39,060 nucleotides of DNA from Paraglaciecola sp. 20A4 (lineage in GTDB: Bacteria > Pseudomonadota > Gammaproteobacteria > Enterobacterales > Alteromonadaceae). Location of the stretch: positions 1 through 39,060 of the forward strand of contig NZ_WTPY01000038.1 of NCBI RefSeq assembly GCF_011378905.1, read 5' to 3'. Made by a program: the position numbers and the translations under genes. Below are positions 16,316 through 25,610 of the stretch, in pieces (position 1 is the stretch's first letter; every line of letters starts with the position of its first letter). The notes below the pieces were generated by a model, which was not told where the DNA came from, made no database searches, and worked only from the letters and a program-made list of their open reading frames with translations.

Positions 16316-18742
16316 TTATTGCGGGGTGACTTTTAGCAGCAGTACGCCCTCTGATGCTAATTCAAAAGAGCTGCCCATCGCGTTGCTTGTCATCATGTTA
16401 GTGATAGACACTTTTTGAGCGTTGCTAAGTGATAAATCTAACGCAACCGTATTGTGCCCAACATTTAGAATGTTCACCAAGTAACTACCATCTGGCTGTT
16501 TAACTGTGCGCCATGTGGTGGTTTTGAAAGGCTCACTGTTATCTTCTTTTAACATCACATCAGGCATGCTGTCGGCGACTTCTGTCAGCGCAACTTGCTT
16601 GATTTTGGCAATATCAGCATTGGCATCGAGGGTAATCAGTTTGCCTTTACTTGCTTTGAGTGTCTGTTTGCGGGTTTGGCCGTACTCGTTCAGTCTCAAA
16701 CTTATAGCATCAAGAATAATGGTGCCGCCCTGATCTAAATAAGATTGCAATGCCGAGAACTCAGCGTCATTGACGTTTGGATTATTGTAAACAACAACCG
16801 TATCCCAAGCGCTATTGTCTTGTTTTTCAATGATGTTTTTGGTAACAAAGCCTAACGGTAAACCTTCAAAGAACAGGTCTTCATAGAGGGCGTATTCTTT
16901 GGTCATGTAGTCATCGGTATTGATGGCCGTCGTTTCAGAGTAGAACAAACGTAGAGGGCGAGGTTGCTCCCTTAATTCAATAATCTCTTCTGAAAAGCTG
17001 TTTAGATCGAACATCACCTGGGTAACTTCGTTAGTAACTTGAGGCTGCATGTTGTTAGAGCCTGCATAAGCACCGGCTAAACCTGGATCGAAAAAGTCTA
17101 ATTCACCTTCTAAGCGGTCTTCAGGTGAACCGTCTGGATCGCGGGCCCAAAACCAGCCCATGTTGGCATCCATACCCAATAACGTGGCTAGCCAATAAAC
17201 ACTGCGCACGTAGCTAGGGCGTGTGTCTAAATCTCGCCATTGGCCTGAGGATAAGAAATGAGATTCTGAGTTTATGTTAATTTTATTGGGGGCGACCGAT
17301 TCCATAAAGTCATGGAACATCGCCACGTAGCCCCAATTGTAAGCATACTTCTCAATCCACTTTGATGATTTACCGGGCCTGATATTCTCGCTACCAAAGG
17401 ATTTTGCGTCGTGGCCGACCATAGTGGTTAATTCCGCTAAGGCTTCGGTATCAATGCCGCCAGAGCGCACGTTATCCATAAACATACGGGGCATAATTTT
17501 AATATGCGTATCGGCATCCCCATTGACTGCATGTAACTCGCTCTGCATAAAGGCAAACCAGTTGGTACTTCTGTCCATGTTGTAGCGTGTCCAGTCGTAC
17601 CAAATCGGCTTACCTAGTAATGCCGAATCAATAGGAATGTCAATTTGTACGTCATCGAAGCTCGCAAAGTTGCTGCCCCAATTGGTATTTAGCGAAGCCA
17701 GATCGCCGGCATATTTATCGCTCAACCAGTGGCGAAAATTATTCAATGTGTAAGATGAAATAGACGTCATCTCGTCAAAGCGCGCGGTCCAAAAGTCTTT
17801 CTCGGCAAACCAATGAGGCTCATTAGCGAGCACAAAGCCTAACTCTGTGACCTTTTTGCCTTTGGTTAGCTCGCCTGTCCTGCGGATGATTTTGCCCCAC
17901 ACGTCACGTGCCAAGGGGTTGTCTATGTCAAAGCCGGTAAACAGCGAACGGCCTTTACGTACTTCAGGCTCTTGCTCTTCGACCCACTCTGGTATGCCCA
18001 TGATCCAATAATATAAAAAACCAATATTAGTGTCTGGAATGTCCGTGAGCTCTTTCATTAAGTCTTGATCAAATGTTCCGTCTTCTTTTAATAAAAAGGA
18101 GTTAATAGCACGGTCATGATCGACCTCATAGAGGTTCTCGCCACCGTGATACAAAGCACCTAAATGGTCATTGTAAACATCAGTGTTGGTCAGTGGTTGG
18201 CCAACCGATTTAGAAAAATAATCGTAAGGGAAAATAGGTTTTCCATTACTGATGAACATGTTGTCACCGGCTTTCGTGCCTTGCCAGTCGACTTTATTCA
18301 CTGGGCGTCTTTTAATTTCACCACGTAATTCTTGACCAAGCTCGTCAATACCTTTGTCTAAAATATCGATGACTTTTTGGCGTTCAAAGCCGGGTAGATC
18401 TAACGCTAATTTTTCTTTGTCTTTAGCGTAGTAGCGCTCATAACCGAAGGCGGCTTCAATCGCTGCAGGATTAGCTTCATCCCAACTGGCGAATGTTAAA
18501 AATTGCTCAGAAAACCACTCTAGGGTTTCTTCTCGAGTTACATCAATATTTTTATTTCGCGCTTCATCCATCATGCTTTTAAGCGTGGCGAGCTTGATTC
18601 TTGCTTCATGTTCTAGCGGCGATAGAGACGACGCTTCTGCTTTTACAGGCGTTATAGTCGATTGTGATTCGCTGGACTGGCTGCAACCGACGCTCAGCAC
18701 TAACGCAGAGGTGATACATGCGGCTAAAAAATGTGGTTTCAT
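16316..18742 (-). CDS. Lipoprotein GH42/GH167-like beta-galactosidase
   Basis: The 808-residue protein has a short signal ending LSVGC with Cys20 as likely lipidation site. It has a clan GH-A look: the Asn-Glu pair in LANEPHW (E308) is the expected acid/base, and E493 in the block NINSES is my candidate nucleophile. The following aromatic-rich stretch (SVYWLATLLGMDANMGWFW) fits the barrel wall. A C-terminal region from about 630 (VVVYNNPNVND, GGTIILDA) looks like the GATase-like trimerisation domain of GH42. In carrageenan loci of Pseudoalteromonas an enzyme of this type founded family GH167, acting exo on neocarra-oligosaccharides, so GH167 is a strong alternative to GH42. It would remove galactose units at the outer or inner membrane. 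Operator B controls its promoter. Confidence 0.78.
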   Translation of the reverse strand: MKPHFLAACITSALVLSVGCSQSSESQSTITPVKAEASSLSPLEHEARIKLATLKSMMDEARNKNIDVTREETLEWFSEQFLTFASWDEANPAAIEAAFGYERYYAKDKEKLALDLPGFERQKVIDILDKGIDELGQELRGEIKRRPVNKVDWQGTKAGDNMFISNGKPIFPYDYFSKSVGQPLTNTDVYNDHLGALYHGGENLYEVDHDRAINSFLLKEDGTFDQDLMKELTDIPDTNIGFLYYWIMGIPEWVEEQEPEVRKGRSLFTGFDIDNPLARDVWGKIIRRTGELTKGKKVTELGFVLANEPHWFAEKDFWTARFDEMTSISSYTLNNFRHWLSDKYAGDLASLNTNWGSNFASFDDVQIDIPIDSALLGKPIWYDWTRYNMDRSTNWFAFMQSELHAVNGDADTHIKIMPRMFMDNVRSGGIDTEALAELTTMVGHDAKSFGSENIRPGKSSKWIEKYAYNWGYVAMFHDFMESVAPNKININSESHFLSSGQWRDLDTRPSYVRSVYWLATLLGMDANMGWFWARDPDGSPEDRLEGELDFFDPGLAGAYAGSNNMQPQVTNEVTQVMFDLNSFSEEIIELREQPRPLRLFYSETTAINTDDYMTKEYALYEDLFFEGLPLGFVTKNIIEKQDNSAWDTVVVYNNPNVNDAEFSALQSYLDQGGTIILDAISLRLNEYGQTRKQTLKASKGKLITLDANADIAKIKQVALTEVADSMPDVMLKEDNSEPFKTTTWRTVKQPDGSYLVNILNVGHNTVALDLSLSNAQKVSITNMMTSNAMGSSFELASEGVLLLKVTPQ

Positions 18743-18825
18743 AATTCTCTCCTACTGTGCAACCTATAGGGCGTCGCAACATGTTAAATTTATGATCGTA
18801 TATGTTAGTACACTGAACTTAATGT

Positions 18826-18854
18826 ATCATATATGCAAACATCATATGTATCAA
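18826..18854 (-). promoter_or_regulatory. Promoter with operator B before the GH42/GH167-like gene
   Basis: On the minus strand TTGATA (18849-18854) and TATGAT (18826-18831) are 17 bases apart, each one mismatch from consensus. The palindrome CAAACATCATATGTATC (plus strand, 18836-18852) fills the spacer and part of the -35 box. The geometry is that of a repressor site. The gene starts about 85 bases downstream. Confidence 0.75.
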
Positions 18855-19170
18855 TGATCGTTTATTGCCCATTATTTACTTTTGTATCGATTCGCTCATT
18901 ATGCTGGCTAGCGTTATACGTATTGACAGGTTGCAGGCTTAAACCAGGCTATTGGTGTTCCATTGCAGCAAGATGTTTTGTCCCACCAAAAATAGCTATT
19001 TTTGGCACTGTAACAAAGCACACCGTCACTTGGTTTACGTCGCGCACAACGATCAAATTTATTAAATTTGCTAGCAGAAACGAATAATTGAAGTAATCAT
19101 TGATGTAAGCGATTTGTGAGGGTTATTTGTGTAACACATTGAAATAAAATATTTTTATTGGAGTTACATT
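18855..19170. other. Intergenic stretch without a gene
   Basis: I see nothing coding between the GH42/GH167-like promoter and the end of the TonB receptor gene. A plus-strand frame across 18833-19087 is open but has no start signal and an unusual composition. Confidence 0.45.
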
Positions 19171-19205
19171 AAAAAGAGGTAGTCACGTAATCGCCACTAC
19201 CTCTT
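19171..19205 (-). terminator. Intrinsic terminator of the TonB receptor gene
   Basis: A 10-bp stem (AAGAGGTAGT with ACTACCTCTT) and a 12-base loop begin 26 bases past the stop codon. On the minus strand it runs into TTTTT. It is a typical rho-independent terminator. Confidence 0.8.
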
Positions 19206-19230
19206 GTCCAATGCTTATCGTTACTTAGTC

Positions 19231-22083
19231 TTAAAAGCTCGCGCGCACACCAATAGCGTAGCGTGCACCGGGTGATTCTAAGGAACCAAATCGGCTGTCA
19301 AATCTGCCACCAGAGCTGGTATACGAATTCGTCAAGTTAGTGCCTTCAGCAAAGACTTGAATGTTTTCTTCGATGTTCCAAGCGATACGTGCATCAAGTT
19401 GGTCATATTGATCAACAAATATTGGTTCTAATCCCGTTAAACGGTCAAAGTACTTTTGACGTTTGTTGTAGGCTAAACGTGCCTCAAATATGTCGTCATC
19501 ATAAAAGAGCACTAAGTTTTGTGAATTTGATAATCCTGGCAATACAACACTATTGTCTGCATCTCTGGTATCAAACTCATCCGTAGAGTTAACGTAGGTT
19601 AAATTCGCATTTATACCCACATATTTAAGTAAACCAGGTAAGTATTCAAAGGTATGCTGAAATGATATTTCAGCGCCGTACACTTTAGTACTTTCAAGGT
19701 TTCGAGGGCGCGTAATTGTGAAAAATATTTGATTTCCCTCTACATTCGTCCTGTCTTCAGTAATGGTGCCTAGGCTATTGGGTTCAGGTAGTGTAATGGC
19801 CTCACGTGCCTCACCACGCACAATGTAGCCCTCTATTTTCTTGTGAAATAAACCCAGAGAAAATAGCGTTGAATCGTTAATATAAAATTCAGAACTAACA
19901 TCGAAATTGGTTGAAGTGTAGGGCTCTAATTCTGGATTACCACCGGAGCCTCGCAAATCTGATAAACGCACTTCTTGTGGCGTTTGCACACCAGGATTTA
20001 GATCCCCTAGGTTCGGCCGGGTCAACGTTTCTGAATAAGATGTCCGTAATATTAAGGTCTCGTTAACCCGCAGCTTGGCATTTATATTGGGCAGCCAGTT
20101 ATCGTATTTACTTTTTTGTGAAATTTCCACTGCATCAGAGCGTGTCACAGCCAGCACATCATTTCGTGAGGCGTTAGGCGTGAAGTCAGTAAATGTAGTC
20201 GCGAAACCTGTGGACGTTGTATCTGTTTCTGAATATCTCAGGCCAGTATTAACGGTCAGTTCCATATCGTCAATGTCAGTTGCAAATTCTGCATTTATAT
20301 ATAGCGAGGTGATGTCTTCTTCAACACTATAGCCTCTGCCTTTATCAATAATGGCATCAAAACCGTTTGGCCCTAGCTCTGCCGCCGAGGTGCCTGCAGG
20401 TAAGTCGTAGAGATTGTCTCGAATGGCTAGTGTCGCAGGGTCCTCGAGATAAGCAAGTACCTCTTCAACATTGTAAGTAATCACAGAAGATGGGTAGTTA
20501 CCCGATACAGCATCAAGGTATCCATCCCGGTTTTTAAGGGATAGTAATGACTCAGGTAATGGAATAATACGATTCAAGTAAACGACGTTGGCTGCGCCAG
20601 TGTGGGCATCTGAATGTGTTTTCTCTTGTTGGCCGTAATATGCGCCAAAGCTGACAGAGCGCAAGTACTCACCGTCGCTAAACCATTCAAAATCAGCTTT
20701 GAGTTCATTGATGTGATCTTCGTCACCGTCGCCTTCTCTTTGTGAAAACCAAGATGATTGCTTAGTCGGATCGGGTTGGGTTATTTCACTTCCAAGCGTG
20801 TAATCAAATTGGTTAACGACTCCATCACCATTGGTGTCAGTGGCATTTGGAGTGAAATTATAGTTCGTTATAACCGGGGCGGGTAATCCAGCTGTGTTGT
20901 CGTAACGTTGTATAGCGGGTTCTCCTGCCACAACGACAAAGTAGTTTTTGCCTGCGTTGTCATCTTTAGCACGTGAATTTGACCAGTCAAACTTAGCGTT
21001 TAATGATTCAGTAATGTCCCAATCAAAATCAACGCCCAATTGAAACAGGTCTGAGTCACGGTTCGAGGCTAAAAAAGTACTAAACGGACGGCCAATTTGG
21101 TCGTACCGAGTCAGAATATTATTTTCGTCAGTTATCGCATTGTGAAACGTAGGAATTTCATTAAATTGCACCGCAGCAATAGACTGAGCTTTAACCTCAA
21201 ATGCACTGTATAAGCCATCAATAGTCAATTTCATGTTGTCAGCAGGCACAAACTGAAATGCGCCGGTAACCCCAAATCTCTCACGATCCTCTTCTGCTCG
21301 AATATATTGTGTTTGTTGTTGATGGGTATAACTATCAACGCCTTCGTTGCCTAGCCCGTTTTCAAAAAGTGTCGCGCGTCTATCTGCATCATAAGTGCGG
21401 GTTAGATAATTAGCGCCTTCTACTTGATCATTTGCCGTCTTACGACCTTGATACGATGCGGAAAATAACAAGCCGATGGTGTCATCTGCAAATGTATTGG
21501 TAATTAAGCCAAACACTTGAGGTGCAGCTTCACCTGATTGCTCGTCGTATACACCACGAGCACTGGCCACCGCGGAAAACTTCCCGATATCGAGTGGCCT
21601 TTGGGTACGAAGATTAATTGTTGACCCAATGCCGCCTTCTTGTAATTCTGCAGATGAGGATTTATAAACGTCGGCTCCACCAATAAGATCAGCTGGCAAC
21701 AAGGCAAAATTAAATCCACGGCCAGCGCTATCGGAGGCTATACGTCGCCCGTTTACTAGTACGGTATTAAATTGAGGACCGAAGCCGCGAACCGTAACCT
21801 GTTGGCCTTCGCCACCGCTTCGACTAATTGAAACGCCTGATATGCGCTGCAAAGACTCCGCTACGTTTGCGTCTGGAAATTTACCGATATCCTCCGCCAC
21901 GATACTGTCGATAATATCGTTACTTTCCTTTTTCCTGTCTATTGCTTTGGCAAGGCTGCTGCGGATCCCCTTAACAACGATCGTTTCGGTATTATCCTCT
22001 TCAACTTGAGCGAAAGCGGGTAGAACAACAGTGCTGGAGAGAACGGCTAATATGGCGGTTGCTAATTTAGCTTTTCTGAACAT
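19231..22083 (-). CDS. TonB-dependent receptor for oligosaccharide uptake
   Basis: The start at 22083 has AAGGA eight bases upstream and begins a classic signal peptide (MFRKAKLATAIL..., ending AFAQ), giving 950 residues. A GTG at 22155 would add 24 unlikely residues. After the signal comes the plug domain with IRSSLAKAIDRKK, IGKFPDANVAESLQRI and a VRGFGPQFNTVLVNGRR block, typical of the TonB-Xanth-Caul class of receptors for complex carbohydrates. A long beta-barrel follows, ending in an aromatic C-terminal residue (RASF). It would import oligosaccharides released by the secreted GH82/GH16 enzymes using ExbBD-TonB energy. The gene is transcribed alone from a promoter overlapped by operator C. 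It is the only outer-membrane transporter in the window. No SusD partner is present, as expected for Gammaproteobacteria. Confidence 0.9.
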   Translation of the reverse strand: MFRKAKLATAILAVLSSTVVLPAFAQVEEDNTETIVVKGIRSSLAKAIDRKKESNDIIDSIVAEDIGKFPDANVAESLQRISGVSISRSGGEGQQVTVRGFGPQFNTVLVNGRRIASDSAGRGFNFALLPADLIGGADVYKSSSAELQEGGIGSTINLRTQRPLDIGKFSAVASARGVYDEQSGEAAPQVFGLITNTFADDTIGLLFSASYQGRKTANDQVEGANYLTRTYDADRRATLFENGLGNEGVDSYTHQQQTQYIRAEEDRERFGVTGAFQFVPADNMKLTIDGLYSAFEVKAQSIAAVQFNEIPTFHNAITDENNILTRYDQIGRPFSTFLASNRDSDLFQLGVDFDWDITESLNAKFDWSNSRAKDDNAGKNYFVVVAGEPAIQRYDNTAGLPAPVITNYNFTPNATDTNGDGVVNQFDYTLGSEITQPDPTKQSSWFSQREGDGDEDHINELKADFEWFSDGEYLRSVSFGAYYGQQEKTHSDAHTGAANVVYLNRIIPLPESLLSLKNRDGYLDAVSGNYPSSVITYNVEEVLAYLEDPATLAIRDNLYDLPAGTSAAELGPNGFDAIIDKGRGYSVEEDITSLYINAEFATDIDDMELTVNTGLRYSETDTTSTGFATTFTDFTPNASRNDVLAVTRSDAVEISQKSKYDNWLPNINAKLRVNETLILRTSYSETLTRPNLGDLNPGVQTPQEVRLSDLRGSGGNPELEPYTSTNFDVSSEFYINDSTLFSLGLFHKKIEGYIVRGEAREAITLPEPNSLGTITEDRTNVEGNQIFFTITRPRNLESTKVYGAEISFQHTFEYLPGLLKYVGINANLTYVNSTDEFDTRDADNSVVLPGLSNSQNLVLFYDDDIFEARLAYNKRQKYFDRLTGLEPIFVDQYDQLDARIAWNIEENIQVFAEGTNLTNSYTSSGGRFDSRFGSLESPGARYAIGVRASF

Positions 22084-22190
22084 AGTAAATTTCCTTGAAT
22101 ATCGGTTGTTAGATAATGTAGCGGCTAACGTATTTTGATTATCGTTGTACTTCACTTGAATTTAATGTGATGAAATACACGGCATTCAAC

Positions 22191-22219
22191 ATTGTATGTA
22201 TTTAAACATATGATGTTTA
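22191..22219 (-). promoter_or_regulatory. Promoter with operator C before the TonB receptor gene
   Basis: On the minus strand TAAACA (22214-22219) and TACAAT (22191-22196) are 17 bases apart. The palindrome occupies 22203-22219 and reads TAAACATCATATGTTTA on the minus strand, so it covers the -35 box. The untranslated leader would be about 100 bases. Confidence 0.75.
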
Positions 22220-22303
22220 AAATGGAAAGATAAATGTTGTTCAGTTGTTACCAAACGTTACAACGATGTTGAGATGATATCGTTGTATAATAAAACATAA
22301 AAA

Positions 22304-22333
22304 AGCCACACTGGCGGGAGTTCAAGTGTGGCT
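22304..22333. terminator. Hairpin between divergent TonB and GntR genes
   Basis: A 9-bp stem AGCCACACT/AGTGTGGCT has a 12-base loop. On the minus strand it is followed by TTTTTTATG. It could end transcription that reaches this point on the minus strand, where I see only decayed coding fragments upstream. Confidence 0.5.
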
Positions 22334-22640
22334 AAGGATGAATAAAGCTAGGTTTATTACACTGGTACAGCAGCATATTCGGCGAGTAGTATCTTCTCGC
22401 CCTCAGGCAGGCCATAGATTTCCTAAAGCTAGAATACGGCGTTGGAGACTCTCTATTGTGGTGGCACAGACTATTCTTTGTAGCCCTTTACTTCATTAAT
22501 AAATTCAACCAATTGCCGTTGTGGTTTTCTGCAATATCGCGGATAAGATACCAGCAGCAGGTATTTTCAGATCCTAGTCTCTGATAGGTTTTTTGATAAA
22601 TATATTTGTCATATTTAATCTAGCGCCACTCAAAAAAAGA
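22334..22640 (-). other. Possible decayed gene remnants
   Basis: On the minus strand two short protein-like C-terminal pieces appear: one ends ILLAEYAAVPV (stop at 22357-22359) and another ends EFINEVKGYKE in another frame. They are separated by stops and frameshifts. The hairpin at 22304-22333 sits where their terminator would be. This suggests the wreck of a gene once present between the receptor and the regulator. I do not recognise the family. Confidence 0.25.
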
Positions 22641-22642
22641 TA

Positions 22643-22671
22643 TTGCAAGTACAAACATCATATGTTTATAT
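22643..22671 (+). promoter_or_regulatory. Promoter with operator D before the GntR gene
   Basis: TTGCAA (22643-22648) and TTATAT (22666-22671) are separated by 17 bases. The palindrome CAAACATCATATGTTTA (22652-22668) lies in the spacer and the start of the -10 box. The regulator gene begins right downstream, so this looks like autorepression. Confidence 0.78.
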
Positions 22672-22678
22672 TTGCTCT

Positions 22679-23428
22679 ATGAACGAAATGACTTTTTATG
22701 ATTTAAAGCAAGCGGGAACTATTTCTCACAGCATGTCTGTGCAAGTAGCGCGTGAGCTTGGTAGGCGTATTGTTGCTGGTAAATTTGAACCAGGCGCACT
22801 GATTGATGATGAAAATGCATTATCAGAGCGTTATCAGGTCAGCAGGGTAGTAATACGCGACGCAGTCAAAATACTCGTCAGCAAAGGGTTACTAGATGTT
22901 AGGCGAGGGATTGGCACTAAGATTAACTCACGAAACCGCTGGTTGATGTTAGATGACGATGTTTTGGCCTGGCACTTATCAGCGCCACCAGCCCTTGAAT
23001 TCTTGAAGCAACTAATGGAAATTCGATTAGCATTCGAACCTAAAGCAGCCAGATGGGCGGCAGAGCGTGCGACGCAACAAGATATAGAGATAATCGCCGC
23101 TGCATATCAAGACATGGTGAAATATGAGTATCAGCATGCGAATGAGCTTTCGGTTACTAAATTCATCAAAGCAGATGCCATGTTCCACCGCGCTATATTG
23201 CTCGCAGCACACAATGAATTTTTACAAGACATAGAAGGTGTGATTTATTCAGCTTTGTTGGTCAGCATTCAATTAACCAATAAAGATCCTATCGAGAACG
23301 GCACATCACTGCCATTTCACTATGAAGTTTTCCAAGCTATTTCTAATCGAGACGGTGCATTGGCTGAACAATTAACAGACCGTTTACTGCGTGATGCTAG
23401 CGAGCGGTTACAGCAAACGGTTGACTAG
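22679..23428 (+). CDS. FadR-subfamily GntR transcriptional regulator
   Basis: I choose the ATG at 22679, giving 249 residues; the frame upstream to 22643 is the operator itself. The N-terminal winged helix-turn-helix (roughly residues 15-80) contains GRRIVAGKFEPGALIDDENALSERY-type pattern and YQVSRVVIRDAVKIL, as in GntR proteins. The C-terminal FCD domain holds RLAFEPKAARWAAERA, DAMFHRAILLAAHNEF and a late HYEVFQAI; the Asp and His residues are those that usually bind a metal and the sugar-acid effector. FadR-type members such as DgoR respond to sugar acids of the galactonate pathway. Here the effector could be an anhydrogalactonate or 2-keto-3-deoxygalactonate. Six palindromes in the window, one before this gene, are its likely targets. 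The following sulfatase starts 66 bases downstream and is probably cotranscribed. Confidence 0.88.
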   Translation: MNEMTFYDLKQAGTISHSMSVQVARELGRRIVAGKFEPGALIDDENALSERYQVSRVVIRDAVKILVSKGLLDVRRGIGTKINSRNRWLMLDDDVLAWHLSAPPALEFLKQLMEIRLAFEPKAARWAAERATQQDIEIIAAAYQDMVKYEYQHANELSVTKFIKADAMFHRAILLAAHNEFLQDIEGVIYSALLVSIQLTNKDPIENGTSLPFHYEVFQAISNRDGALAEQLTDRLLRDASERLQQTVD

Positions 23429-23494
23429 AAAGTTGACCAACGAATAAGCGTCATGGGCGCTTTAAAGATAACTTACCTTTTTGAGGTTCACACA

Positions 23495-24910
23495 ATGAAA
23501 TCATTTTTCCATCACGTCGTCACAGCACTTTCTATTAGTGTGGCGTGCACTTCGTTGAGTTATGCCAAGCAGCCGAATGTCGTGTTTTTATTTTCTGATG
23601 ATGCCGGATACGCCGATTTTGGCTTTCAAGGCAGCAAAACGATGCAAACCCCAAACTTGGATCAACTTGCCAAAGACGGTGTGCGCTTTACCCAAGGTTA
23701 CGTGTCTGACTCAACTTGCGGTCCTTCTCGGGCAGGTATCATGACGGGGCGCTACCAACAAAAATTCGGTTATGAAGAAATAAACGTGCCTGGGTACATG
23801 AGTGAAAACTCTGCTATTAAAGGCGCTGAAATGGGGATCCCGTTAGACGAAGTGACGATGGGCGACTACATGAAATCTTTGGGGTATCGCACGGCGTTCT
23901 ATGGCAAATGGCACTTAGGCGGTACGGATGAGTTGCACCCCATGAACCGTGGCTTTGACGAATTTTATGGTTTTCGGGGTGGTGATCGCAGTTACTGGGC
24001 CTATGAAGTCAATGCACCAGAGCGTAAGTCAGCCGTTTTTACCGACAAAAAACTTGAACACGGTATTGACCAATTTCAAGAGCACGAAGGGTATTTAACC
24101 GATGTGCTGGCCGAGAAAGCCAATCAATTTATTGAAAAAGCACCTGATAAACCGTTCTTTATCTTCCTATCATTTAACGCTGTGCACACACCAATGGAAG
24201 CCACGCCTGAAGACTTAGCGAAGTTTCCGCAGCTCAAAGGTAAGCGCAAGGAAGTTGCAGCGATGACATTAGCGCTTGATAGAGCCAGCGGCGCAGTATT
24301 AAACAAACTCAAAGAGCTGGGTCTGGAAGATGACACACTAGTGGTTTTTAGTAACGATAATGGCGGCCCTACAGATAAAAACGCCTCATCTAACTATCCA
24401 TTAGCGGGGACTAAATCAAACTTTTTGGAAGGCGGAATTAGAGTGCCTTTCCTCGTTAAATGGCCTGCTAAATTAGCCGCTGGAAAGGTATACGACAAAC
24501 CCGTTAGTACACTTGATTTGCTACCCACGTTCTTTAAAGCGGGTGGTGGTAAAGAAGCGATGTCTGAATTGGATGGCGTAGACTTAATGCCCTATATAAC
24601 CGGCCAAAATATCGCTACACCTCACGCTAGCATGTACTGGAAAAAGGAAACGCGAGCGGCTATTCGCCAAGGCGACTGGAAGTTATTACGTTTTCCAGAC
24701 CGTCCTGCAGAATTATATAACCTAGCGAGTGATATTGGTGAGCAACATAACTTGGCCGCCCAGGAGCCTGAGCGTGTTAAACAAATGTTCAAAGATTTCT
24801 TTAGCTGGGAAATGACGCTTGAGCGCCCATTGTGGTTACTCAAACGTCAGTTTGAAGAATACGACTTAAACCGAATGGACAAATACCGAGTGCCGAGCCG
24901 GTTAGAATAA
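23495..24910 (+). CDS. Secreted sulfatase (CGPSR type), S1_19-like
   Basis: The start at 23495 follows TTGAGG and begins a signal peptide ending LSYA; an ATG at 23453 is in frame but gives a poor N-terminus. The protein is 471 residues. It has the metal-binding start [10 protein letters not shown] (about residues 32-41) and the formylglycine motif C75-G-P-S-R79 then [23 protein letters not shown] and FSNDNGGP follow. The overall pattern is close to the sulfatases of subfamily S1_19, which remove 4-O- or 2-O-sulfate in carrageenan loci; the subfamily call is from memory. It shares the operator-controlled transcript of the GntR gene, so unlike the sulfatases at 1429-6433 it belongs to the regulon. 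A strong terminator follows at 25015. Confidence 0.87.
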   Translation: MKSFFHHVVTALSISVACTSLSYAKQPNVVFLFSDDAGYADFGFQGSKTMQTPNLDQLAKDGVRFTQGYVSDSTCGPSRAGIMTGRYQQKFGYEEINVPGYMSENSAIKGAEMGIPLDEVTMGDYMKSLGYRTAFYGKWHLGGTDELHPMNRGFDEFYGFRGGDRSYWAYEVNAPERKSAVFTDKKLEHGIDQFQEHEGYLTDVLAEKANQFIEKAPDKPFFIFLSFNAVHTPMEATPEDLAKFPQLKGKRKEVAAMTLALDRASGAVLNKLKELGLEDDTLVVFSNDNGGPTDKNASSNYPLAGTKSNFLEGGIRVPFLVKWPAKLAAGKVYDKPVSTLDLLPTFFKAGGGKEAMSELDGVDLMPYITGQNIATPHASMYWKKETRAAIRQGDWKLLRFPDRPAELYNLASDIGEQHNLAAQEPERVKQMFKDFFSWEMTLERPLWLLKRQFEEYDLNRMDKYRVPSRLE

Positions 24911-24920
24911 AATTAATGCC

Positions 24921-24962
24921 TAGCTCTAGCTCTAGTCCAAGCCCAAGCCCAAGCCCAAGCCA
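24921..24962 (+). repeat. Seven-unit drifting hexamer repeat
   Basis: Seven hexamers lie in tandem: TAGCTC twice, TAGTCC, AAGCCC three times, then AAGCCA. The array seems to change from one repeat type to another through an intermediate unit. It starts 10 bases after a stop codon, so it lies in a 3' untranslated region. Confidence 0.85.
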
Positions 24963-25014
24963 CCGGTTCCATTTAGCCTATTAGCTTAAATAAATTCGGT
25001 GTTTAATAAAAAGG

Positions 25015-25049
25015 AAATGCACGTATTAATTCTGTTAATACGTGCATTT
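25015..25049 (+). terminator. Terminator of the GntR-sulfatase transcript
   Basis: A 15-bp perfect stem (AAATGCACGTATTAA) with loop TTCTG is followed by TTCTGCC. It is a strong intrinsic-type terminator. Confidence 0.75.
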
Positions 25050-25234
25050 TCTGCCTTCACTTTTAGCACGAAGTAAAAGCCCGCTGCCATAGCTAACGAA
25101 TATACTAGGATCACGCCACAAGACGTTTTGTGTCCTACCCTTGGCCAAACGGACTCTGTTTCCTATCTTTGAACGAATACAATCTAATCCCATCCCGTTC
25201 CATTCCACGTTAATAAGTGATCACTCAGCGAGAG

Positions 25235-25319
25235 TTTAAAAGGGCTTAAACAAGGCACATGACTGAATGAATAGTTGTTCTTTTTCGAAGTCATGCAACG
25301 CAGTGTAAGCCCTTTTAAA
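25235..25319. repeat. 85-nt hairpin element with 14-bp perfect arms
   Basis: TTTAAAAGGGCTTA (25235-25248) pairs perfectly with 25306-25319. Inside, CATGACT (25258-25264) pairs with AGTCATG (25289-25295). The rest of 25070-25440 shows no gene I trust, though a minus-strand frame (25184-25411) is open across the hairpin. The stretch looks like an interspersed repeat or structured RNA. Confidence 0.55.
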
Positions 25320-25534
25320 ACTGCCTGAAAGGAATGCCCCAGGGGCTTTTGCTCTGCGTTCTCACTATTTGAAAGGGAACAACCATTACGAGATAGCGAC
25401 GCCTTAATCAAAAACCGCTGGATGCATTCTGCGGGGGGTACTTATTAATATGAATTGATATAATTGCAGCCCTTCGTTTTTAACGCTTCTCAGAAATATG
25501 TGATTTTAGTTAACAATTTAGTCACGAATACATA

Positions 25535-25563
25535 TTGTTAATTCAAACATCATATGTTTAAAT
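25535..25563 (+). promoter_or_regulatory. Promoter with operator E before the anhydrogalactose operon
   Basis: TTGTTA (25535-25540) and TTAAAT (25558-25563) are 17 bases apart. The palindrome CAAACATCATATGTTTA (25544-25560) sits in the spacer and touches the -10 box. The first gene begins 47 bases downstream behind AAAGGA. Confidence 0.78.
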
Positions 25564-25610
25564 GTATGTATATTCCTTATCCATTTAGTGACTCGTATTA
25601 AAGGACGGAC

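Noticed and set aside
25184-25411. Minus-strand open frame of 75 residues across the long hairpin
   Set aside because: The frame is open mainly because of the inverted repeat. There is no start signal and no recognisable family, so I list the hairpin element instead.
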